A DNA stretch of 64,000 bases from Bradyrhizobium diazoefficiens. GTDB taxonomy: Bacteria > Pseudomonadota > Alphaproteobacteria > Rhizobiales > Xanthobacteraceae. The position numbers and the translations under genes were made by a program. Each line of letters starts with the position of its first letter. Position 1 is the stretch's first letter. Below the pieces are notes generated by a model that did no database searches, was not told the origin of the DNA, and saw nothing but the letters and a program-made list of their open reading frames with translations. The stretch is from positions 310,001-374,000 of the forward strand of contig NZ_JAFCKW010000003.1 in NCBI RefSeq assembly GCF_018129965.1, written 5' to 3'. Shown here piece by piece: positions 1-8,271 of the stretch.

Positions 1-1462
1 TACTGAGCTTTATGTAGGTTTTCTTGATGCGCTCGTCGATGCGCGGATAGGTCCGGTTCTTGTTGTTATCGTTCTCATTGTGCTGGTTAGCATTGTAGGG
101 TGGGTTTCCGATGACGACGGAGATCTTACGGCTATTCTGTCGTTTAATGCGGGCAACGTTCTCCTCTGACATCGCGCCGAACAGATCATGCTGATGGCCC
201 GCGCGGATGCTTAGTCCCCCTACATTGTCGAGGGTGTCGACAAAGCAGAGGTTTGGAAATTCCTCGTACTGCCCCATAATTGCGGCATAGGTAGCCTCAA
301 TGTTCAGATTGGCTACGTAGTAAGGCAGGATCGCTACTTCGTTAGCGTGCAATTCCTCCTTATACTTATGCGCTAGCTTGGCCTTCTGACCGCGGAAGTG
401 CTCTAACAGTTCACAGATGAATGTACCGGTGCCTGTGGCAGGATCTAGAATTTGAACATCTCTATCGATGAGCGACTTTCCGAAATGCTTTTGGCACAGC
501 CAGTCGGCGCTCTCGACCATAAACTTAACGATCTCATTCGGCGTGTAGATAACGCCCAATCGATCCGCGGCTTTCTTGTTGTAGACCTTGTAAAAACCTT
601 CATATATCACTTTGAGGAAGGTCTGCTTTTCCGTATGCGTAGCGATTTGGTGCGCAGTCGTGCGGATCGCATTATAGTAGGGCTCCAGCCCTTTAAGAGT
701 ATTTTTCTTTAGCGCCCCCTTGAAGAACAACCCTTCCAACGCATAAAGTTCTTTTGCGACGTTGTTCTGATGGTGGAAATCGTCCTCATCAAACACCTTA
801 GAAAAAATCTCTTCGGTGAGGATGTGCTGGATCAACATTTCACGCACGTCTTCAGCCGTCACGGCGGGATTGATCGTCTCTTGCGCATGCTTGAGAAACT
901 TAGTGGCGCCCTTACTGAAGGCGACATTATTCTTTTGCGCGCTCTCGATCATCCCACGCAGTGCTCCGAGCACAGCGGGAAGGTCCACCTGAAATTGAGT
1001 TACAGCCTTGCGGAAGTCGGCAATTTCCGGCCGCTCATATTTGAAAAATAGATCAATTAGATATTGTAGCTTGTCGGTGTTGTTTACCGGACAGCGCGTT
1101 ACCTCGCTACCATGCTGCAATAGAACGGCGGTCTTGCTGTCCTCGAAGATGATATTGTCGCGGGGATAGCCACGACGGAGTTTAGTGGCAATCTCTTTGT
1201 CGAGATCGTCTTCCTCGTCTTTGGCCTCCCAATAACCGAAGGGAACACGAACGTCATACACAAGCGCCCCATCGACAATTCGCCTGTTGCCGTCTTGTTT
1301 TGGCAATTCATACTGGTTGATAAAGATCAGATCGTGGGATTTTGCGTAGCCTTTTAATAGATCCTTGAATGCTTCACTGACGACGCCTTCGCGAGCGGTG
1401 CCCGATGCCCGTCGCAAGTCCGATAGATGATTTAGATATTGCTGAATTAGAAGCTGACTCAT
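1..1462 (-). CDS. Single-chain restriction-modification enzyme (type ISP/IIG-like), 3' end beyond window
   Basis: The visible 487 residues run off the left edge. Residues about 20-120 look like a PD-(D/E)XK nuclease: D64 in IVDGA and E79-A-K81 in YWEAKD. A helical linker follows, then an N6-adenine methylase core with LGVIYTP (302-308), SAM motif DPATGTGTF (340-348) and catalytic NPPY (453-456). This order (nuclease, coupler, methylase, presumably a target-recognition domain further on) matches helicase-less relatives of type ISP enzymes, which modify and cleave DNA with one polypeptide. The start at 1462 is favoured over an in-frame ATG at 1489 because GGAGG sits 11 bases upstream of it. The gene is clearly AT-richer than its neighbours, suggesting acquisition by transfer. 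The target domain and any partner genes lie outside the window, so the subtype is uncertain. Confidence 0.85.
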   Translation of the reverse strand, partial: MSQLLIQQYLNHLSDLRRASGTAREGVVSEAFKDLLKGYAKSHDLIFINQYELPKQDGNRRIVDGALVYDVRVPFGYWEAKDEEDDLDKEIATKLRRGYPRDNIIFEDSKTAVLLQHGSEVTRCPVNNTDKLQYLIDLFFKYERPEIADFRKAVTQFQVDLPAVLGALRGMIESAQKNNVAFSKGATKFLKHAQETINPAVTAEDVREMLIQHILTEEIFSKVFDEDDFHHQNNVAKELYALEGLFFKGALKKNTLKGLEPYYNAIRTTAHQIATHTEKQTFLKVIYEGFYKVYNKKAADRLGVIYTPNEIVKFMVESADWLCQKHFGKSLIDRDVQILDPATGTGTFICELLEHFRGQKAKLAHKYKEELHANEVAILPYYVANLNIEATYAAIMGQYEEFPNLCFVDTLDNVGGLSIRAGHQHDLFGAMSEENVARIKRQNSRKISVVIGNPPYNANQHNENDNNKNRTYPRIDERIKKTYIKLS

Positions 1463-1681
1463 TGGGTGCTCGGCCTCCCCAGTAACCATTGCAAGCTATA
1501 CGCGACTCGTATGCTGAAAACAACTTTCCAAGACAGCGTAACAGGCGAAAGAGCCCACATTTCAATGAGGTAGGCGGCAAGCACAGCTCTGGTTGAGATC
1601 GTCCCATTCAAAGCGACAGGCCGATAGGCACGCGGGCTCAAGGACGGGCACCAGGCCCCACCCTTTCTTACTTTAACTTCG

Positions 1682-3244
1682 TCACGCCGGCTTCAGCGAC
1701 GCCAGCGCGCTTTCCAGCAGCGAGCGCACCCGCGCTGTATCGCCCGACTTCACCAGCGCGGGATCGAGATAGAGCTCGAGACCCGGCGCGCGTTCGGTGA
1801 TGACGCCGCTGCCCTCGGTCGCCGCATCGTTCAGCGCATCCACCGAATAGGGAATGACCTCGCGGCTGATGCCCTTCATCGTGATCGCGGGCAGCGCGTG
1901 GGCGCGGACGATGTCGCTGACGAGGGCGAAGGTCTCGTAGCTCATCACGATGCCGCCGGGCTCGGCGATCGATTGCAGGCGCGCGGCGAGGTTCGCCTCC
2001 GCGCCGATGATGGTGTAGTCCATGCGGTCGCTGCTGCCGAAATTGCCGACATTGCAATAGCCGGAATTGATGCCGATCCGGGCCTTGAACGGCAGCTCGA
2101 TGCCGGAGGCGCGCCACTTCGCATTGAGTTCGGTGAGGCGGTGCTGCATGCGCCAGGCCATCTGCAGGCAGGCCTGCGCGTCGGCGCGGTCGCCCCTGGT
2201 CTCGGGATCGCCGAAGAAGATCAGCATGGCGTCGCCGATGAACTTGTCGATCGTGCCGCCATAATCATGGGCGATCGCCGACATCTCCGTGAAATATTCG
2301 TTGAGAAGCTGGGTCAGCAATTCAGGCTGCAGCCGCTCCGCCGTCGCGGTGAAGTTCTGTATGTCGGAGAAGAAGATGGTGAGCTTCTTGCGCTCGGTGT
2401 GGATGGTGACGTCCTTCTGACCGCTGAAGATGCTCTTGTAGACCTGCGGCGGGATGTAGCGCGAGATCTTCATCGAGAGCGAGGCCAGGAAATCGTTGGC
2501 GGATTCCAGCTCCTTGTTCATGCCCTTGATGCGGCTGGCCTGGCGGCGCTGCAGCGAGAGAAACGACAGGCCGCTGCCCGCGGCAACCAGGAAATAGGCC
2601 AGCAGGAACTTGAAGGAGAAGATGTTGGCGGCGATCGGCTGGGCGATGATCACCTCCTGAATGCCTCTGACATCGCCGACCTTCCAATCCTTCTTCGGAC
2701 TTTCGGGGTGGCTGTTGTGGCAGCTCACGCAGGCCGGACCCATCGTGACGGGGGCGACTAGGCGGACCTTGTCGTTGAACAGCGAGGTGTCGGTCTGGAC
2801 GATCTTCTGATCCGGATCCTGGCGCAGCGCCGCCAGCGCGTCCCTCTCGAACGTGTCGAGCTGGTGCGGGGCGCGGTTCTGGAACGGGAAGTCCGAGACG
2901 AAGCGGTAGGTGATGTTCTCCTGCTGCGCGCCGATCACCCGCCCGAGCTCGAGCGACAGCGTCGCCGGAATCGGGATCGCGCCGGGGACGGACTCGTAGT
3001 TGTGAACGACCCTGGTCGAGCCGTTCGGGTTCGCGAGCACGCGGCCGACCACGTTGGAGGCGTAGTAGCTGCGCACGCTGGTGATGACCGAATTGAGATC
3101 GACCGCCTGCCGGCGCAGCGAGGTCTTGCTGAGCTCGGTCAGGTCCAGCCACACCGCAAGCGGCAGAGCGAGCAGGAGGAAGACGATCACGGCCCCCGTG
3201 AGCAATCCGCTGCTGCGCTGGTCTTCGGCGATCTCTGGTTTCAC
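1682..3244 (-). CDS. Membrane class III adenylate cyclase with periplasmic haem-sensor (DUF3365/Tll0287-like) domain
   Basis: A 520-residue protein with a membrane segment at about 14-33, a periplasmic region with a c-type haem motif CVSCH (172-176), a second membrane segment at about 212-231 and a C-terminal cyclase domain from about 285. Catalytic features are present: metal aspartates D294 (SDI) and D338 (GDAM), substrate-type K334 and D409, and N418/R422 for the transition state. It should make cAMP in the cytoplasm in response to a signal at the haem domain (redox or gas; inference). A TTG start at 3277 is possible, but GTG at 3244 has GGAG seven bases upstream. It is divergent from the racemase gene. 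Confidence 0.85.
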   Translation of the reverse strand: MKPEIAEDQRSSGLLTGAVIVFLLLALPLAVWLDLTELSKTSLRRQAVDLNSVITSVRSYYASNVVGRVLANPNGSTRVVHNYESVPGAIPIPATLSLELGRVIGAQQENITYRFVSDFPFQNRAPHQLDTFERDALAALRQDPDQKIVQTDTSLFNDKVRLVAPVTMGPACVSCHNSHPESPKKDWKVGDVRGIQEVIIAQPIAANIFSFKFLLAYFLVAAGSGLSFLSLQRRQASRIKGMNKELESANDFLASLSMKISRYIPPQVYKSIFSGQKDVTIHTERKKLTIFFSDIQNFTATAERLQPELLTQLLNEYFTEMSAIAHDYGGTIDKFIGDAMLIFFGDPETRGDRADAQACLQMAWRMQHRLTELNAKWRASGIELPFKARIGINSGYCNVGNFGSSDRMDYTIIGAEANLAARLQSIAEPGGIVMSYETFALVSDIVRAHALPAITMKGISREVIPYSVDALNDAATEGSGVITERAPGLELYLDPALVKSGDTARVRSLLESALASLKPA

Positions 3245-3437
3245 TCTGTGGCTCCGTCGTGTACGTTTTTGTCGCAAATTCGAAGAGTTTGCGGCGCAAC
3301 ATGCGGCGGCACAGAGCCAAGAAATGCGCGCCTGCGCAACCCCATTTTATGGTGGTCACGGCAGGCATCTTTTCGTTTCATGGCAAAGCTTTAAGATCGG
3401 CACCAACCTGCATCCACTCCGCCGGGAGACTCTCCAA

Positions 3438-4529
3438 ATGACCGAGACTATCCGCATCAGGCGCTTTGTCGCGCGCGCCGTGATCGTGCCGATGAATCTG
3501 CCGCTCCAGACCTCGACCGGCGCGGTGGCCAAGGCGCCGCTGGTCCTGATCGACTGCGAGACCGATCAGGGCGCCGTGGGGCATGCCTATCTGTTCTCGA
3601 TCACGCCGTCGGCCTTGAAGCGGCTGACCGCGATGGTCACGGAAATGTCCGAGCTGCTGGCCGGCGACGAACTGCTGCCGTTCGAGATCGAACGCAAGCT
3701 GACCCAGCGCTTCACCCTGCTCGGGCTCGCCGGCCTGCAACGGCTGGCGCAATCCGGCATCGACATGGCGGCATGGGACGCCCTCGCTCGTGCACGCGGC
3801 CTGCCGCTCGCGCGCCTGCTCGGCGGCGCGCCGAAACCGGTCAGGGCCTATAATTCAAAAGGGCTCGGCATCATGCCGGCGGGCGCCGCGGTGGAGGAAG
3901 CGCACAGGCTGCTGGCCGAAGGGTTTCAGGCGGCAAAAATCCGGGTCGGCCGGCCCGATGCGCGCGAGGACCTCGCCGTCGTGCGCGCCGTGCGCAAGGC
4001 CGTGGGCGATCGAGTGACGCTGATGTGCGACTACAACCAGGCGCTGACGGTCACCGAAGCCATCCGCCGCGGCGAGATGCTCGACGACGAGGGCCTGACC
4101 TGGATCGAGGAACCGATCCGCCACGACGACTACGCCGGCTGCGCCCGCATCGCGGATGCGCTGCGCACGCCGGTCCAGATCGGCGAGAATTTCGACAGCG
4201 CCTTCTCCATGCAGACCGCGCTGTCCGCAGAGGCCTGCGACTATGTGATGCCCGACGTCCAGCGTATCGGCGGGGTCACCGGCTGGCTCCGCGCCGCGGC
4301 GCTGGCGCACGCCGCCGGGATCGAGATGTCGACGCATCTGTTCTCGGAGGTCAGCGCGCACCTGCTGTGCGTGACACCGACCGCGCACTGGCTGGAATAT
4401 GTCGACTGGGCCGACGCGGTGCTAGCGACACGGCTCGCGATCAAGGACGGTTTTGCACTGCCGAACGAGGCGCCCGGCAATGGGATCGCGTGGGACGAGG
4501 CCGCGGTGAAGAGGTATCTGGTGGAGTGA
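3438..4529 (+). CDS. Mandelate racemase-family enolase-superfamily protein
   Basis: The protein has 363 residues and a start preceded by GGGAGA. The order and spacing of the catalytic residues match the Pseudomonas putida mandelate racemase numbering with a constant offset of three: K167, D198, E224, E250 (metal ligands D/E/E), D273-H300 dyad and E320. The N-terminal capping domain also resembles that enzyme (APLVLID, GHAYLF, TPSALK). Such enzymes abstract the alpha-proton of 2-hydroxy carboxylates. The oddity is R169 where mandelate racemase has its second catalytic lysine (K166), giving K-I-R instead of KxK. The true substrate is therefore open: racemase, dehydratase or a weakened enzyme. 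A Nudix gene follows 56 bases downstream. Confidence 0.85.
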   Translation: MTETIRIRRFVARAVIVPMNLPLQTSTGAVAKAPLVLIDCETDQGAVGHAYLFSITPSALKRLTAMVTEMSELLAGDELLPFEIERKLTQRFTLLGLAGLQRLAQSGIDMAAWDALARARGLPLARLLGGAPKPVRAYNSKGLGIMPAGAAVEEAHRLLAEGFQAAKIRVGRPDAREDLAVVRAVRKAVGDRVTLMCDYNQALTVTEAIRRGEMLDDEGLTWIEEPIRHDDYAGCARIADALRTPVQIGENFDSAFSMQTALSAEACDYVMPDVQRIGGVTGWLRAAALAHAAGIEMSTHLFSEVSAHLLCVTPTAHWLEYVDWADAVLATRLAIKDGFALPNEAPGNGIAWDEAAVKRYLVE

Positions 4530-4585
4530 CCGGTTTTCTCCCGCCGTCGTTGCGAAGGCGTGTGACACGGACTAACGATGCTCCC

Positions 4586-5083
4586 ATGACCACGTGGCGC
4601 CCGCATCCCCACATCCGCGTCGTCGCGCTCGGCCTGAACTGGCGGGACGGGCGCCTGCTGGCGGCCGAAGTGCGCGACGATGCGGGTCGCCTCAAGGGCG
4701 TGCGTCCGCTCGGCGGCGAGATCGAATTCGGCGAGGGCTGGCAGACCGCGCTGCTGCGGGAATTCGACGAAGAACTCGGTATCGCCATCGTCATCACCAG
4801 CGAGCCCCTGATGATGGAGAACATCTTCGCGCATGAAGGGGCGACCGGGCACGAGGTGATGTTCATCGCGGAGGTCGCATTTCCGGACGGCGCGTTTCGC
4901 GGCCAGGACCGTATCGATTTTCGCGAGGACGACGGCGAGGAGATCGTCGCCCGCTGGTTCGACCTCGCCGATCTCGACGTCGAGGGCGGACCGAGCCTCT
5001 ACCCGACCGGGCTGAAGGATGTGCTGGTTGGGACGAAAGATCGGTTCGGCTTGGCTTTAAACGACCCGGCATTGCGGCGGTGA
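4586..5083 (+). CDS. Nudix hydrolase
   Basis: The 165-residue protein has a full Nudix box at about 46-68: G-x5-E-x7-REF-x-EE-x-G-I. The family hydrolyses nucleoside diphosphates linked to another group, using metal held by the REXXEE glutamates. The substrate cannot be told from sequence; the architecture is the short general-purpose NUDIX type with no extra domain. It starts 56 bases after the racemase homologue in the same direction and may be co-transcribed. The N-terminus (TTWRPHPHIRVVALGL) leads straight into the first strand of the fold, supporting this ATG. Confidence 0.85.
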   Translation: MTTWRPHPHIRVVALGLNWRDGRLLAAEVRDDAGRLKGVRPLGGEIEFGEGWQTALLREFDEELGIAIVITSEPLMMENIFAHEGATGHEVMFIAEVAFPDGAFRGQDRIDFREDDGEEIVARWFDLADLDVEGGPSLYPTGLKDVLVGTKDRFGLALNDPALRR

Positions 5084-5179
5084 CCGCACGTTCCAGTCCG
5101 TCTACGCTCTTCGAGCTACGCCGGACACGCTCCGCCCGATAAGCCTTTGGCTGTGCCACGCGAAGCCGAAGGCGAAGCG

Positions 5180-5254
5180 TGGTGGGCGCGACAGGGATCG
5201 AACCTGTGACCCCTACCATGTCAAGGTAGTGCTCTCCCGCTGAGCTACGCGCCC
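5180..5254 (-). tRNA. tRNA-Val (GAC)
   Basis: The reverse strand folds as a standard cloverleaf: a 7-bp acceptor stem GGGCGCG/CGCGCCC, a D arm GCTC/GAGC, an anticodon stem CTACC/GGTAG around loop TTGACAT (anticodon GAC), a T arm ACAGG/CCTGT with TTCGATC loop, discriminator A and an encoded CCA end. Confidence 0.97.
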
Positions 5255-5283
5255 TAAAAGTCCACTTGCGTTCGGGTCGGGTC

Positions 5284-5312
5284 CCTATAACGGCTCAGGG
5301 GAGCCGGTGCAA
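5284..5312 (-). promoter_or_regulatory. Sigma-70-type promoter of tRNA-Val
   Basis: On the reverse strand TTGCAC (5307-5312) and TATAGG (5284-5289) are separated by exactly 17 bases. They lie about 30-58 bases upstream of the tRNA 5' end, in the gap between cpdR and the tRNA. Confidence 0.6.
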
Positions 5313-5330
5313 GGACCGAAGGGGGCCGAT

Positions 5331-5690
5331 TTAGGCCGCCAGCATCTTGTTCACTTCGCTGACCAATTCGCGCAGATGCACGGGCTTGGACAGCACCTTG
5401 GCGTTCTTGGGGGCGTCCGAATCCGAGTTCAGGGCGACCGCGGCGAAGCCGGTGATGAACATGATCTTGATGTCCGGATCGAGTTCCGAGGCCCGGCGGG
5501 CGAGCTCGATGCCGTCCATCTCCGGCATCACGATGTCGGTCAGCAGCATCTCGAACGGCTCTTCGCGGAGCCGTTGATAGGCGGCCATGCCGTTGTCATG
5601 GGACGAAACCTGAAAACCGGCGTTTTCCAGCGCCTTGACCAGGAAACGGCGCATGTCGTTGTCGTCTTCAGCAAGCAGGATCTTTGGCAT
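5331..5690 (-). CDS. cpdR: Single-domain response regulator, CpdR type
   Basis: The protein has 119 residues and is a bare receiver domain: acidic pair D9/D10, phospho-acceptor D52 (LLTDIVMPEMDG), T80 and K102 (LSKP). There is no output domain. In Caulobacter and rhizobia CpdR is phosphorylated through CckA-ChpT and, when unphosphorylated, primes ClpXP for degradation of cell-cycle proteins. Length, the C-terminal NKMLAA ending and the KVLSKPVHLRELV stretch fit CpdR better than CheY or DivK. It is divergent from the N-formylglutamate amidohydrolase gene. Function is assigned by family resemblance. Confidence 0.8.
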   Translation of the reverse strand: MPKILLAEDDNDMRRFLVKALENAGFQVSSHDNGMAAYQRLREEPFEMLLTDIVMPEMDGIELARRASELDPDIKIMFITGFAAVALNSDSDAPKNAKVLSKPVHLRELVSEVNKMLAA

Positions 5691-5892
5691 GGCGGGAACG
5701 TTTATTCCTCAGGAGATCAGCAGAGGTCACTAAGCCTGACAGTCGGTAAATTTCGGGTGAAAATCCGGCCCGGCCGGCGGAGCCTCTTGTGAACCTGAAC
5801 GCGGAGCGAATCAATCGAGTCGCGCAGAGCGACCCCCGCCGCGCTACCCGCACGGTTAAGACATGTTCCAAGTCCGATCACATCTTTTCGCT

Positions 5893-5908
5893 TGGCAGAA
5901 TGGTTGCG
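5893..5908 (+). promoter_or_regulatory. Candidate sigma-54 (-24/-12) promoter
   Basis: TTGGCA and TTGCG place GG (5894-5895) and GC (5906-5907) exactly 10 bases apart, the invariant sigma-54 spacing. A start near 5919 would give a leader of about 110 bases to the N-formylglutamate amidohydrolase gene at 6028. The rest of the 5691-6027 gap shows nothing else I can name. No NtrC site was identified, so this is a candidate only. Confidence 0.45.
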
Positions 5909-6027
5909 ATTCCGGACAATGACGACACATAAGAGCCGCTCGATCGGCCGAATCATTCGATCCGGGCCTCTTTGCGGATCCTGCAGCGCAAGAGACCAGC
6001 CCGGAACAAGGGACGAAGCCTGAGAAG

Positions 6028-6918
6028 ATGACACGGTTTGACGGCGATACGTCGCCAGCCTTCGAGATCGTGGAGCCCGCGCAATGGCGCGCGCCGGTCA
6101 TCTTCAACTCGCCCCATTCCGGCTCGACCTATCCGGACGAATTCCTGAGTGCATCGCGGATCGATCTGCCGACGCTGCGTCGCTCCGAAGATTCCTTCAT
6201 GGACGAGCTGATCGGCCATCTCAGCGATGACGGCTTTCCGACTGTGCGCGTCAACTTTCCGCGCTCCTATGTCGACGTCAATCGCGAGCCTTACGAGCTC
6301 GATCCCCGCATGTTCACCGGCCGCCTGCCGAGCTTTGCCAATACCCGCTCGATGCGGGTCGCGGGCGGGCTCGGCACCATTCCGCGCGTGGTCGGCGACG
6401 GCCAGGAGATCTACCGCGACCGCATGATGGTGGACGATGCGCTGGCGCGGATCGAAACGCTCTACAAGCCCTATCATCGCGCGCTGCGCCGGCTGATCAA
6501 CAAGGTGCACCAGATGTTCGGCACCGTGGTGCTGGTCGACTGCCATTCGATGCCCTCGGTCGGCGTATCGCGCGACGAGCCGCGCCGGCCCGACATCGTC
6601 ATCGGCGATCGCTACGGCACGAGCTGCACGCCGCTGCTTTCCGACAGGGTCGAGGAGACCCTGGGCGGGCTCGGCTATTCGATCGGCCGCAACAAGCCCT
6701 ATGCCGGCGGCTTCATCACCGAGCATTACGGCAATCCCGCGAGCGGCCTGCACGCCGTGCAGCTCGAACTCAACCGCGCGATCTACATGGACGAGAGGCG
6801 GCGCGAGCGCGGTCCGCGCTTCGACCAGGTTGCCGCCGATTTCGGCGTGCTCGCCGACGTGCTGGCCACGACGATCCCGTTCGGCGATCTCGGCCCGTTC
6901 CAGGCCGCGGCGGAATAG
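6028..6918 (+). CDS. N-formylglutamate amidohydrolase family protein
   Basis: The protein has 296 residues, and the whole length fits the family. The early NSPHSGSTYP stretch, the VNREPYELDP block, the VDCHSMP motif (His and Asp for zinc) and the late ITEHYGNP and QLELNR blocks are characteristic. It should hydrolyse N-formyl-L-glutamate to formate and glutamate, the last step of one histidine-degradation route, in the cytoplasm. No other hut gene is in the window, so it may act on another N-formyl or N-acyl amino acid. A sigma-54-like site about 120 bases upstream would suit a nitrogen-scavenging role. The flanking genes are cpdR (divergent) and the sRNA locus. Confidence 0.88.
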   Translation: MTRFDGDTSPAFEIVEPAQWRAPVIFNSPHSGSTYPDEFLSASRIDLPTLRRSEDSFMDELIGHLSDDGFPTVRVNFPRSYVDVNREPYELDPRMFTGRLPSFANTRSMRVAGGLGTIPRVVGDGQEIYRDRMMVDDALARIETLYKPYHRALRRLINKVHQMFGTVVLVDCHSMPSVGVSRDEPRRPDIVIGDRYGTSCTPLLSDRVEETLGGLGYSIGRNKPYAGGFITEHYGNPASGLHAVQLELNRAIYMDERRRERGPRFDQVAADFGVLADVLATTIPFGDLGPFQAAAE

Positions 6919-7036
6919 GCGCAAGCCTCCGCCTCGCCATTACGTCGCCGATCAGACCACCACAGCTGCGAGCATATCGAACGCGGAATCTTCGCTTGGC
7001 GTTTTCGCGCAGCTGAAGTGAAGATGCGGCCCCAAG

Positions 7037-7069
7037 AAAAAAGGGCCGCTTCTGATGAAGAAGCGGCCC
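7037..7069 (-). terminator. Rho-independent terminator of the mmgR-like sRNA
   Basis: On the reverse strand a 10-bp perfect stem (GGGCCGCTTC pairing GAAGCGGCCC, 7-base loop) is followed directly by six U residues. Confidence 0.9.
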
Positions 7070-7125
7070 AAGTCTAGGGAGGAAACGCCCAAGGAGGGCA
7101 GCGGTAACGCAGAGCGCTACCGCAC
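7037..7125 (-). ncRNA. mmgR: mmgR/suhB-family small RNA (alpha-r8)
   Basis: Reading leftward there is a 5' hairpin (GCGGTA...TACCGC, 7101-7123), a small stem GCCC/GGGC with CUCCU-containing sequence, a single-stranded UUUCCUCCC stretch, and a strong terminator. The predicted length is about 89 bases. This architecture, with CU-rich anti-Shine-Dalgarno patches and a GC terminator, matches the alphaproteobacterial suhB/mmgR RNA, which was first noticed upstream of suhB-type genes; here an inositol-monophosphatase-family gene (hisN) is next door. In Sinorhizobium, MmgR is a trans-acting RNA that limits PHB storage. It is oriented away from hisN, which argues for a stand-alone sRNA and not a cis leader. 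Family assignment is from memory of the motif. Confidence 0.75.
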
Positions 7126-7131
7126 CGCAAC

Positions 7132-7160
7132 AATATGCCGCCGCGACGCACAAAGTGCAA
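7132..7160 (-). promoter_or_regulatory. Promoter of the mmgR-like sRNA
   Basis: On the reverse strand TTGCAC (7155-7160), a 17-base spacer and CATATT (7132-7137) predict a start near 7125, just before the first hairpin. The same TTGCAC/17 arrangement precedes tRNA-Val in this window. The remaining gap sequence up to hisN (7161-7461) is AT-richer and shows no gene. Confidence 0.6.
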
Positions 7161-7461
7161 GAGCTTTTGAGCCGTTTCCCATGCAATACGGACATGGCTC
7201 AATTGCTTATACAGGAACCTGGATTCAGTTTCTTTGATAAGGAAATTCAATAGGTTGATAGTCGTTTGCATACGAATGAGGCATGTTCGGAACTAAGTTT
7301 TCAACTCAATGATCGATATTTGGCCAGCCTGTGACAGAGGGAAGCAACCGCCTGAGGCATCCAAAATACCAGGGAGCAAATCAAGACAGCGCTGCACGGC
7401 AGCGGCGATTTGAGCTAGGCAGATGCGAGCTTCACCCCGACTTTCGTTTTGAGGACACGCC

Positions 7462-8244
7462 GTGACGGTGATCGACTTCTCCGCCTTCATCGGACGGCTC
7501 GCGACTGCGTCCGGCGAAACCATACTGCCGTTCTTCCGCACCTCGCTGTCGATCGACGACAAGAGCAAAACCCGGGATTTCGACCCCGTGACGGAGGCCG
7601 ACCGCGCCGCAGAGGCGGTGATGCGGCGGCTCATCAAGGCCAGCTTCCCCCAGCACGGCATCGTCGGCGAGGAATTCGGCAACGAGCGCGAGGATTCCGA
7701 CTATGTCTGGGTGCTCGACCCCATCGACGGCACGAAATCCTTCATCGGCGGGTTTCCGATCTGGGGCACGCTGATCGCGCTGCTGCACAAGGGCACGCCG
7801 GTCTACGGCATGATGCACCAGCCTTTCATCGGCGAACGCTTCTCCGGCGACAACGGCTCGGCCAGTTATCATGGTCCCTCCGGCGAGCGCCGGCTCCAGG
7901 TCCGCCGCTGCGCGTCGCTGTCGGAGGCGACGACCTACACCACCAGCCCGTTGCTGATGAACGAGCGCGACCGCGCCATTTTCGGCCGGATCGAGAAGGG
8001 CGCGCGGCTGTCGCGCTATGGCGGCGACTGCTACTCCTATTGCATGCTGGCGGCCGGCCATGTCGACCTCGTGGTCGAGACCGAGCTGAAGCCCTACGAC
8101 ATCGCGGCCCTGATCCCGATCGTGACCGGCGCCGGCGGCGTCGTCACCACCTGGGAAGGCGGCCCGGCCCAGGGCGGCGGCCGCATCATCGCCGCCGGCG
8201 ACGCCAGGGTTCACGAAGAGGCACTGAAGCTGCTCAACCAATAG
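7462..8244 (+). CDS. hisN: Histidinol-phosphatase, inositol monophosphatase family
   Basis: The protein has 260 residues. Metal and catalytic motifs are GEE (69-71), DPIDGT (86-91) and D213 in KPYDIAALIPI. The sequence between them (KSFIGGFPIWGTLIAL, GGDCYSYCMLAAGHVDLVVE) is the HisN branch and not the SuhB inositol phosphatase branch. It would dephosphorylate L-histidinol phosphate in histidine synthesis. GTG start at 7462 has GAGGA six bases upstream. The Bug receptor gene begins 27 bases after its stop. Some members act on inositol phosphates, so a broader substrate range is possible. Confidence 0.88.
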   Translation: MTVIDFSAFIGRLATASGETILPFFRTSLSIDDKSKTRDFDPVTEADRAAEAVMRRLIKASFPQHGIVGEEFGNEREDSDYVWVLDPIDGTKSFIGGFPIWGTLIALLHKGTPVYGMMHQPFIGERFSGDNGSASYHGPSGERRLQVRRCASLSEATTYTTSPLLMNERDRAIFGRIEKGARLSRYGGDCYSYCMLAAGHVDLVVETELKPYDIAALIPIVTGAGGVVTTWEGGPAQGGGRIIAAGDARVHEEALKLLNQ

Positions 8245-8271
8245 GCCAGCAAGCCCCCTGAAGGAGCTCGC

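Noticed and set aside
1459..1641. Short reverse frame in the gap after the restriction-modification gene, possible remnant
   Set aside because: No recognisable domain and no ribosome site; treated as non-coding island boundary.
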